From Nitrospirota bacterium (GTDB lineage Bacteria; Nitrospirota; UBA9217): a stretch of DNA of 11,036 nucleotides. Below the pieces are notes generated by a model that saw nothing but the letters and a program-made list of their open reading frames with translations, was not told the DNA's origin and searched no databases. The position numbers were made by a program, and so were the translations under genes. How positions within the stretch are numbered: the stretch's first letter is position 1; every line of letters begins with the position of its first letter. Shown in pieces: positions 4,647-11,036 of the stretch. The stretch spans positions 1 through 11,036 of the forward strand of contig JAAXXJ010000031.1 of assembly GCA_013334545.1 (NCBI GenBank), read 5' to 3'.

Positions 4647-7600
4647 ATGAACATTTCCGAGATCTTCATAAAACGCCCCGTCATGACGACGCTGGTCATG
4701 CTCTCCATTCTGTTCGTGGGCATTGCCGGGTACCGGCTTCTCCCGGTCTCCGACCTGCCGAACGTGGACTTCCCGAACATCGTGGTCACGGCGAACGTTC
4801 CGGGCGCGAGCCCGGAGACCATGGCCTCGGCGGTGGCAACGCCCCTGGAGAAGCAGTTCTCGACCATCGCGGGCATCGACTCCATGACGTCGGTCAACGC
4901 CCAGGGGCTCACGCAGATCAATATCCAGTTCAACCTGAGCCGCAACATCGATGCCGCGGCCCAGGACGTGAACTCGGCGATCGCCGGTGCACTGAAACAG
5001 CTTCCCCAGAACATGCCGAGCCCGCCGTCGTACCGCAAGGTGAACCCGGCGGACCAGCCGGTGCTCTACCTCGCGCTCAGCTCTCCCACGTTGCCGCTCT
5101 CCAAGGTGGATGATTATGCGCAGACCCTGATCGCCCAGCGCGTCTCGATGATCAGCGGGGTCGCCCAGGTGCAGGTCTTCGGGTCGCAGAAGTACGCGGT
5201 GCGGGTGCGGCTGAATCCCCGCGCGCTGGCAAGCAAGGGCATCGGGATCGATGAAGTGGCAAACGCGGTCGCTCTTGCGAACTCGAACCTTCCGACCGGG
5301 ACGCTCTACGGCGCGAACCAGGCCTTCACGGTACAGACCACGGGCCAGCTGAACGACGCGCAGGCATACCGCCCCGTCGTCGTTGCCTACCGGGGAGGTT
5401 CGCCGGTCCGGCTCCAGGAGCTCGGTGATGTCATCGACAGCGTGGAGAACGACAAGGTGGCGAGCTGGTACCGCGACACCCGCGCCATCATCCTGGCGAT
5501 CCAGCGCCAGCCCGGCACGAACACGGTCGAGGTGGTGGATTCCATCAAGAGGCTCATCCCAACGTTTCGGGAGCAGATGCCAGCTTCGGTGAACCTGAAC
5601 ATCATGTTTGACCGCTCCGAATCCATCCGCGATTCCGTGCACGACGTGCAGTTCACCCTCGTCCTGACCGTCTGCCTTGTGGTGATGGTCATCTTCCTGT
5701 TCCTGCGGAACCTGTCGGCCACGGTCATCCCGAGCCTTGCCCTTCCCATGGCGATCGTGGGCACCTTTGCCGTGATGTACGTCATGGATTTCAGCATGGA
5801 CAACATGTCGCTCATGGCGCTCACGCTTTCGGTCGGGTTCGTCGTGGACGACGCCATCGTGATGCTCGAGAACATCATCCGTCATGTGGAGATGGGCGAG
5901 ACCGTCATGGAGGCCGCGCTCAAGGGATCGAAAGAGATCGGTTTCACCATCCTGTCCATGACCATATCGCTCGTGGCCGTATTCCTGCCGGTCTTCTTCA
6001 TGGGCGGCATCATCGGCCGTCTCCTGCACGAGTTCGCGGTCACCATCGGCATGTCCATCCTCATATCGGGTTTCGTCTCCCTGACACTCACGCCCATGCT
6101 GGCGAGCCGCTTTGTCCGGCCCCATACCCGTGACGAACAGCACGGGAAGCTCTACCAGATGTCGGAGCAGTTTTTCACCTCGATGCTGGAGTTCTATGAA
6201 CGGACCCTGACCTTCGTGCTCCTTCACCGTCGCATGACCATGATCGTCTCGGGCGTGATCCTTGCCGCGACAGTGGTGCTGTTCAAGATCATGCCCACGG
6301 GCTTTCTCCCCAGCGAGGACACGGGCGCGCTCTTTATCACCACCGAGGCCGCGCAGGGAATCTCCTTCGATTCCATGAAAGAGCACCAGCAGGCCCTTGC
6401 CGCGATCGTATTGAAAGATGAGAACGTGGAAGGCTTCATGTCGAGCATGGGCGTCGGCGGCTCGAGCGTAGCGGGGAACCAGGGACGGATCTTCATGAAG
6501 CTCAAGCCGCGGTCCGAGCGCAAGCTGCATGTGGACCAGGTGATCCAGAAGTTCCGGCCCCTCCTGGCGCAGGTGCCCGGGATCCAAGCCTTTCCCCAGA
6601 ACCCGCCGCCCATCCGCATCGGCGGCACGCTGACCAAGAGCCTGTACCAGCTGACGCTCCAGAGCCCGGACACGGCGGAGCTTTACACGTATACCCCTAA
6701 GCTTGAGGCGAAACTGCGCGAGCTGCCCCTGCTCCAGGACGTGACGAGCGACCTCCAGATCAAGAACCCCCAGGTCAATGTGGAGATCGATCGGGACAAG
6801 GCGTCAGCGCTCGGCATATCCGCCGCCCAGGTGGAGAGCGGTCTCTCGATGGCATACAGCGCCCAGCAGGTCTCGACCATTTACGCCCCGAACAACCAGT
6901 ACCAGGTCATCATGCAGGTCCTGCCCGAGTTCCAGATGGACCCCGCAGCGCTCTCACTGCTGTATATCCGCTCGTCGAGCGGCCAGCTGGTGCCGCTCAG
7001 CAGCGTGTCGAAGCTCAGCCAGAACGTGGGGCCGCTGACCGTAAACCACCTTGGCCAGCTGCCCGCGGTCACTCTGTCCTTCAACACCCGGCCGGATGTA
7101 TCCCTGGGTACGGCGGTCGATGCCGTGAGAAAGGCGGCCCGTCAGGTGCTTCCCGCTTCGATCACCACGAGCTTTCAGGGAACGGCTCAGGCCTTCCAGT
7201 CGTCCATGCAGGGCTTGGGTCTGCTCCTGATCGCCGCGATGCTGGTGATCTACATCGTGCTTGGCATCCTGTACGAGAGCTTCATCCATCCGCTCACGAT
7301 CCTGTCGGCCCTGCCCTTCGCGGGCTTCGGCGCACTGGTGACGCTGCTGCTCTTCGGATCGGACCTGAACGTCTACGCCTTCGTGGGCATCATCCTGCTT
7401 GTGGGTCTCGTCAAGAAGAACGGCATCATGATGATCGACTTTGCCCTCGATGCCCAGCGCCGGGAGGCCGCGACGCCCCACGACGCCATCTACAAGGCAT
7501 GCATCGTCCGGTTCCGTCCCATCATGATGACGACGATGGCGGCGCTCCTCGGAACGCTTCCCATCGCGCTGGGCTTCGGCGCCGGCGCCGAGTCCCGGCG

Positions 7601-7757
7601 CCCCCTCGGCCTTGCCGTGGTCGGCGGACTCCTGTTCTCGCAGACGCTGACCCTCTACGTGACCCCGGTCGTGTACCTGTATATGGACAGCATGCAGCGA
7701 AAGCTTAGCAAAATGCATATCTTCCAGGCACGGAAAAAGGCGGTCTCCCATGAATAA
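4647..7757 (+). CDS. RND-family (HAE1) inner-membrane efflux transporter, MdtB/MdtC-like
   Basis: A proton-driven exporter of 1036 residues, the normal full length for HAE1 pumps. The N-terminus MNISEIFIKRPVMTTLV is the conserved RND start, followed by TM1, the porter domain (PGASPETMASAVATPLEKQ) and TM2 onward. The proton-relay residues are present: D401-D402 in GFVVDDAIVMLENI (TM4) and K924 in GLVKKNGIMMIDF (TM10, the counterpart of AcrB K940). FRPIMMTTMAALLGTLPIALG closes the second membrane half. Overall wording is closest to the MdtB/MdtC/MuxB branch, though a single RND gene is present. ATG 4647 has AAAGGG a few bases upstream. The frame stays open back to GTG 4605, but those 14 extra codons lie in repeat DNA and have no RND counterpart. 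The last 8 bases overlap the MacA-like gene, implying translational coupling. Substrates cannot be predicted. Confidence 0.95.
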   Translation: MNISEIFIKRPVMTTLVMLSILFVGIAGYRLLPVSDLPNVDFPNIVVTANVPGASPETMASAVATPLEKQFSTIAGIDSMTSVNAQGLTQINIQFNLSRNIDAAAQDVNSAIAGALKQLPQNMPSPPSYRKVNPADQPVLYLALSSPTLPLSKVDDYAQTLIAQRVSMISGVAQVQVFGSQKYAVRVRLNPRALASKGIGIDEVANAVALANSNLPTGTLYGANQAFTVQTTGQLNDAQAYRPVVVAYRGGSPVRLQELGDVIDSVENDKVASWYRDTRAIILAIQRQPGTNTVEVVDSIKRLIPTFREQMPASVNLNIMFDRSESIRDSVHDVQFTLVLTVCLVVMVIFLFLRNLSATVIPSLALPMAIVGTFAVMYVMDFSMDNMSLMALTLSVGFVVDDAIVMLENIIRHVEMGETVMEAALKGSKEIGFTILSMTISLVAVFLPVFFMGGIIGRLLHEFAVTIGMSILISGFVSLTLTPMLASRFVRPHTRDEQHGKLYQMSEQFFTSMLEFYERTLTFVLLHRRMTMIVSGVILAATVVLFKIMPTGFLPSEDTGALFITTEAAQGISFDSMKEHQQALAAIVLKDENVEGFMSSMGVGGSSVAGNQGRIFMKLKPRSERKLHVDQVIQKFRPLLAQVPGIQAFPQNPPPIRIGGTLTKSLYQLTLQSPDTAELYTYTPKLEAKLRELPLLQDVTSDLQIKNPQVNVEIDRDKASALGISAAQVESGLSMAYSAQQVSTIYAPNNQYQVIMQVLPEFQMDPAALSLLYIRSSSGQLVPLSSVSKLSQNVGPLTVNHLGQLPAVTLSFNTRPDVSLGTAVDAVRKAARQVLPASITTSFQGTAQAFQSSMQGLGLLLIAAMLVIYIVLGILYESFIHPLTILSALPFAGFGALVTLLLFGSDLNVYAFVGIILLVGLVKKNGIMMIDFALDAQRREAATPHDAIYKACIVRFRPIMMTTMAALLGTLPIALGFGAGAESRRPLGLAVVGGLLFSQTLTLYVTPVVYLYMDSMQRKLSKMHIFQARKKAVSHE

Positions 7758-8961
7758 GGAAAAGCCGTCACGTTTCAGCACGATCCTCGGAAGCGGCCGG
7801 TTCCGGCTGTTCGCGATCATCATTGCTGCAATGGTCGTCCTCGGCATCGCGCTCTTCTTTGTCTTCCGGGGCGGAGGCAACGAGGTTGCATACCGGACCG
7901 ATCCGGTCACGCGGGGTGATGTCCAGCAGTCCGTGACGGCGACCGGCACGGTGAACCCCGTCACCACCGTGCAGGTCGGGACGCAGGTGTCGGGAACGAT
8001 CAAGGAGCTCTATGCGGACTTCAATTCGCGCGTAAAGAAGGGGCAGATCATCGCCCAGATCGACCCCACGTTCTACGAGACCCAGCTCGCCCAGGCACAG
8101 GCCAATACGGACCGCGCCGACGCGGCGATGCGCGACGCCGAGCGCATCCTGAACCAGAACAAGACCCTCTTTGCGCGGAACCTCGTCGCGAAGAACGATT
8201 ATGATGCCGCAGTGACCGGGTATGACAGCGCCAAGGCACAGCTGGCCCAGGCGAAGGCCGCCCTCCAGACCGCGGCGACGAACCTGAGCTACACGAAGAT
8301 CTTCTCGCCCGTGGACGGCATCGTGATATCCCGCAACGTTGACGTGGGGCAGACCGTTGCCGCCAGTTTCCAGACGCCGACGCTCTTCACGATCGCGCAG
8401 GACCTCACCAAGATGCAGATCAACACGAACGTTGCGGAATCGGACATCGGCGTGGTGCAGGTCGGGCAGGACGTTGAGTTCACGGTGGACGCCTACCCCG
8501 ACTCGCAGTTCAAGGGCAAGGTCTGGCAGAAGCGGCAGGCCCCCATCACGGTGCAGAACGTGGTTACCTATGACGTGGTGATCCAGGTCACCAATAACGA
8601 TTTCCGGCTGATGCCCGGGATGACCGCCAATGTCTCGATCATCATCGAGACGAAACGTAATGTGCTCCGGATCACGAACGCCTCACTGCGGTTCCGGATG
8701 ACCGACCGTCCCGCGGGCGTCGGTGCGGGAGCCGTCCCCGGAGCAGGATCGAAGACCGCGGGCGGAGGCGAGAAGAAGGGGCCTTCCGTCTGGGTCCTGG
8801 TGCAGGGGACGCCGAAGCGCGTCAGCATCACGCCCGGCGTCAGCGACGGAAACTATACGGAGATCGTGTCGGGCGACCTGCAGGAAGGCCAGCAGGTCAT
8901 CGTGGAATCGCTGAAAAAGAGCAAGACGCAGACCGGCCCGACCGGCCCGCGGATGTTCTAA
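7750..8961 (+). CDS. macA: MacA-like periplasmic adaptor of an ABC efflux pump
   Basis: A 403-residue membrane-fusion protein anchored by one N-terminal transmembrane helix (about residues 20-40), as in MacA, and lacking a lipobox. After the anchor come the first lipoyl half (TVQVGTQVSGTIKELYADFNSRVKKGQIIAQIDP), a helical hairpin rich in Ala/Gln, the second lipoyl half (FSPVDGIVISRNVDVGQTV), a beta-barrel (NVAESDIGVVQVGQDVEF), and a membrane-proximal domain ending near VIVESLKKSK. A Gly/Ala-rich low-complexity segment (AGVGAGAVPGAGSKTAGGG) interrupts the C-terminal part; a flexible insertion here is common in MacA-type proteins. The start overlaps the RND stop by 8 bases, with AAAAAGG upstream. 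The following MacB-type ATPase and permease make this the adaptor for an ABC pump and not a second RND adaptor. The symbol is by family resemblance. Confidence 0.9.
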   Translation: MNKEKPSRFSTILGSGRFRLFAIIIAAMVVLGIALFFVFRGGGNEVAYRTDPVTRGDVQQSVTATGTVNPVTTVQVGTQVSGTIKELYADFNSRVKKGQIIAQIDPTFYETQLAQAQANTDRADAAMRDAERILNQNKTLFARNLVAKNDYDAAVTGYDSAKAQLAQAKAALQTAATNLSYTKIFSPVDGIVISRNVDVGQTVAASFQTPTLFTIAQDLTKMQINTNVAESDIGVVQVGQDVEFTVDAYPDSQFKGKVWQKRQAPITVQNVVTYDVVIQVTNNDFRLMPGMTANVSIIIETKRNVLRITNASLRFRMTDRPAGVGAGAVPGAGSKTAGGGEKKGPSVWVLVQGTPKRVSITPGVSDGNYTEIVSGDLQEGQQVIVESLKKSKTQTGPTGPRMF

Positions 8962-8962
8962 A

Positions 8963-8994
8963 CAGGCTGGCAAGCATGCAAGCGTGCAGGCTGG
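8963..8994 (+). repeat. 8-bp tandem repeat between macA-like and ATPase genes
   Basis: Four contiguous 8-bp units, CAGGCTGG, CAAGCATG, CAAGCGTG and CAGGCTGG, fill almost the whole 42-base gap. The last unit runs into GGAAGG (8993-8998), the probable ribosome site of the ATPase gene. No promoter or terminator is visible. Confidence 0.8.
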
Positions 8995-9003
8995 AAGGCT
9001 ATT

Positions 9004-9708
9004 ATGGCCCTTATCGAAGCTCGAAAGATCAGCAAGATATACCGGCTCGGCGACATCGACCTGCGCGCACTCGACGGCATCTCTACGACCATAGGGAAAG
9101 GAGAATTTGTCGCGATCATGGGGCAGTCGGGCTCCGGCAAGTCGACGTTCATGAACGTGCTCGGCTGCTTGGACACGCCGACGGAGGGCCGCTACCTGCT
9201 TGACGGCGTCGATACCGGCGGGCTCTCCCGCGATGAGCTCGCCGAGATCCGGAACAAGAAGCTCGGCTTCGTGTTCCAGGGATTCAACCTGCTTTCCCGG
9301 ACCTCGGCGCTTGAGAACGTGGAGCTGCCCATGCTTTACAACGGCCGGCATGCATCGGAACGGCGCGAGCGGGCCATGCAGGCCCTGAAGAGCGTAGGTC
9401 TTGAAGGAAGGGAAGACCACCATCCCAACCAGCTTTCCGGCGGCCAGCAGCAGCGGGTGGCCATCGCCCGGGCGCTCGTGAACGATGCGCCGGTCATCCT
9501 GGCCGACGAGCCGACGGGCAACCTCGACACCAAGACGAGCACCGAGATCATGGAGCTGTTCGTAAGGCTGAACAGCGAGTCCGGCATCACGGTCATCCTG
9601 GTGACGCACGAGACCGATATCGCCGCCTTCAGCAAGCGGATCATCCGCTTCCTTGATGGACATATCATCAGCGACGAGGAAGTGAAGAAGGACGAGACGA
9701 TCACGTAG
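9004..9708 (+). CDS. MacB/LolD-type ABC transporter ATP-binding protein
   Basis: A 234-residue cytoplasmic nucleotide-binding protein powering the adjacent permease. All catalytic motifs are present: Walker A GQSGSGKST (40-48), Q-loop in FVFQGFNLL, signature LSGGQ (144-148), Walker B VILADE (164-169) with catalytic E169, D-loop in GNLDT, and switch His202 in VTHE. ALDGIS before Walker A and the overall length place it in the MacB/LolD/FtsE-like group (mechanotransmission-type transporters). In E. coli MacB this domain is fused to the permease; here it is a separate gene, a common arrangement. ATG 9004 is preceded by GGAAGG at 8993-8998. It lies 42 bases after the MacA-like gene and 12 bases before the permease, supporting one functional unit. 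Confidence 0.95.
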   Translation: MALIEARKISKIYRLGDIDLRALDGISTTIGKGEFVAIMGQSGSGKSTFMNVLGCLDTPTEGRYLLDGVDTGGLSRDELAEIRNKKLGFVFQGFNLLSRTSALENVELPMLYNGRHASERRERAMQALKSVGLEGREDHHPNQLSGGQQQRVAIARALVNDAPVILADEPTGNLDTKTSTEIMELFVRLNSESGITVILVTHETDIAAFSKRIIRFLDGHIISDEEVKKDETIT

Positions 9709-9720
9709 CCATCGACCGAC

Positions 9721-10950
9721 ATGATAAACATTCCTTCCACATTCAAGATATCATTCCGCGCCCTGCGCGTAAACAAGATGCGCTCGGCGCTCACGATGCT
9801 CGGCATCATTATCGGCGTCGGCGCGGTGATCGCCATGGTCGCCGTGGGCACCGGCGCGAGCCGGAAGATCGCCCAGCAGATATCGAGCATGGGGAGCAAC
9901 CTGCTCATTATCCTGCCCGGCGCGACGACCGCCGGCGGCGTGCGGATGGGTGCGGGCACGCAGCCCACGCTCACCATGGGCGATACCGAGGCGATCATCA
10001 AGGAATGTCCGGCCGTAGCGGACGCGGCCCCGATCCACAACGGCGTCGCCCAGGTCATGTTCGGCCATCTGAACTGGTCCACCGGCGTCATCGGCACCAC
10101 GCCGAGCCTGCTGGTCGTGCGGGAATGGGACCTGGCTGCCGGCCGGTCCTTCACCACCCAGGACGTCAAGAGCGCCACCAAGGTCTGCCTGCTGGGTCAG
10201 ACCGTGGTGGACAACCTGTTCGGCGAGCAGGACCCCGTGGGGCAGACGATCAGGATCAAGAACGTTCCCTTCATGGTGATCGGCGTCCTGGCGAAAAAAG
10301 GGCAGAACGCCCAGGGGCAGGACCAGGATGATACGATCATGATCCCGGTGACCACGGCGCAGAAGAAGCTCTTCGGGACGCAGTTCCCCGGCATGGTGAG
10401 GATCATTGTGGTCAAGGCCAAGAGCGCCGAGGACCTTGCCGCCGCGGAACAGCAGATCACCGCGCTCCTGAAGCAGCGCCACCGGATCGGGCCGAAGCAG
10501 GACAACGATTTCACGGTCCGGAACCTCACCCAGGTCATGCAGGCCGCGGAGCAATCTACGAAGGTCATGACGCTGCTGCTCGGCGCCATCGCGTCGGTCT
10601 CGCTCCTCGTGGGCGGCATCGGCATCATGAACATCATGCTCGTATCGGTCACCGAACGGACGCGGGAGATCGGCATCCGCATGGCGATCGGCGCCAAGAC
10701 CTGGGACATTCGGCTGCAGTTCATTATCGAGGCGCTCACCCTGTCCCTCATCGGCGGAGTCATCGGCATCATCGTCGGCGTTTCGACCGCCATGGTCCTG
10801 TCCTCCATCTCCGGCTGGCCGACGGTCGTGTCCCCGCTGTCGATCGTCCTAGCCTTCGGATTTTCCGGATTCATCGGCATCTTCTTCGGTTTTTACCCCG
10901 CCTACAAGGCATCACTGCTCAACCCCATCGATGCCCTGCGGTACGAGTAG
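9721..10950 (+). CDS. MacB-type ABC transporter permease (FtsX-like)
   Basis: A complete 409-residue permease with the four-helix MacB/FtsX plan. TM1 lies in MRSALTMLGIIIGVGAVIAM (about 20-39). A large periplasmic domain (about 45-280) follows and contains an SLLVVREWDLAAGRSF segment typical of MacB_PCD domains. Three C-terminal helices start with LLGAIASVSLLVGGIGIMN. The conserved cytoplasmic loop TERTREIGIRMAIGA and the C-terminal NPIDALRYE are hallmarks of MacB permeases. With the ATPase, the MacA-like adaptor and the TolC-like channel it should form a tripartite ABC exporter that moves periplasmic substrates such as macrolides, peptides or lipid-linked products; the actual substrate is unknown. 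No clear Shine-Dalgarno precedes ATG 9721, but the 12-base distance from the ATPase stop suits translational coupling. The conserved amphipathic lead (FRALRVNKMRS) argues against starting later. Confidence 0.95.
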   Translation: MINIPSTFKISFRALRVNKMRSALTMLGIIIGVGAVIAMVAVGTGASRKIAQQISSMGSNLLIILPGATTAGGVRMGAGTQPTLTMGDTEAIIKECPAVADAAPIHNGVAQVMFGHLNWSTGVIGTTPSLLVVREWDLAAGRSFTTQDVKSATKVCLLGQTVVDNLFGEQDPVGQTIRIKNVPFMVIGVLAKKGQNAQGQDQDDTIMIPVTTAQKKLFGTQFPGMVRIIVVKAKSAEDLAAAEQQITALLKQRHRIGPKQDNDFTVRNLTQVMQAAEQSTKVMTLLLGAIASVSLLVGGIGIMNIMLVSVTERTREIGIRMAIGAKTWDIRLQFIIEALTLSLIGGVIGIIVGVSTAMVLSSISGWPTVVSPLSIVLAFGFSGFIGIFFGFYPAYKASLLNPIDALRYE

Positions 10951-11036
10951 GTGCATCCGCGCGATGTATAGGGAGCGCGTTGCCGACAGAGAGCGCAGAC
11001 ATCGATGAAACCCGGAATGTTCTCTTGCCTGACTCT
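10951..11036. other. Tail after the permease; repeat-like fragment, no supported gene
   Basis: No terminator is visible here. CAGAGAGCGCAGA at 10987-10999 is identical to 4339-4351 in the repeat-laden gap, suggesting the same repeat family recurs after the operon. An ATG at 11005 opens a frame (MKPGMFSCLT) that runs off the window. It lacks a convincing ribosome site and is too short to call. Confidence 0.45.

Noticed and set aside
4608..6587. Long open frame of 659 codons on the minus strand opposite the RND gene
   Set aside because: Its product is dominated by His, Asp, Arg and Gly with no recognisable fold, as expected for the antisense of a GC-rich gene. The + strand holds an unmistakable RND transporter across the same bases.
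6954..8003. Minus-strand open frame of 349 codons spanning the RND end and the MacA-like start
   Set aside because: It has the same antisense-shadow composition and crosses two well-supported overlapping + strand genes.
1..11036. A wholly undescribed defence, biosynthetic or mobile system
   Set aside because: Every substantial + strand frame belongs to a recognised family (E1-like, TetR, OEP, adaptor, RND, MacA, ABC ATPase, MacB permease). No transposase, integrase, toxin-antitoxin pair or unknown large gene is present.

Overview
The window is GC-rich (coding parts clearly above 55% GC by eye), and every supported gene is on the + strand. It reads as a chromosomal segment of a Gram-negative bacterium. 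It encodes a TolC-type outer-membrane channel, periplasmic adaptors and two inner-membrane export machines, which need a double membrane. The style of the ThiF/MoeB-like protein, the gene order and the junction repeats recall Desulfobacterota (Geobacter-like) or Nitrospirota genomes. That placement is an impression, not a result.

Layout. Positions 17-757 hold an E1-like adenylyltransferase (ThiF/MoeB/HesA family), closed by a strong intrinsic terminator at 790-826. A sigma70-type promoter (863-891) with an overlapping palindrome (889-902) then leads into one long same-strand operon: TetR-family regulator (906-1517), TolC-like outer-membrane factor (1519-3063), RND-type adaptor lipoprotein (3060-4319), HAE1-family RND transporter (4647-7757), MacA-like adaptor (7750-8961), MacB-type ABC ATPase (9004-9708) and MacB-type permease (9721-10950). 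The last 86 bases hold no supported gene.

How the genes work together. The operon supplies a complete RND tripartite pump (TolC + adaptor 1 + RND) and a complete ABC tripartite pump (TolC + adaptor 2 + ATPase + permease). Only one outer-membrane channel is encoded, so the two systems probably share it. The TetR protein probably represses the operon by binding the palindrome on its own promoter. Substrates cannot be read from the sequence.

The least ordinary feature is repeat DNA at the gene junctions. A 100-bp inverted repeat is read in frame inside the TolC signal region. 7-bp tandem units encode the first residues of adaptor 1, and 9-bp units encode its last residues. A 327-bp repeat-laden gap separates adaptor 1 from its RND partner, and 8-bp tandem units precede the ATPase. 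The core regions of all genes look intact. I found no clear sign of a wholly novel enzymatic or defence system. The repeat/coding overlap is the observation most worth following.
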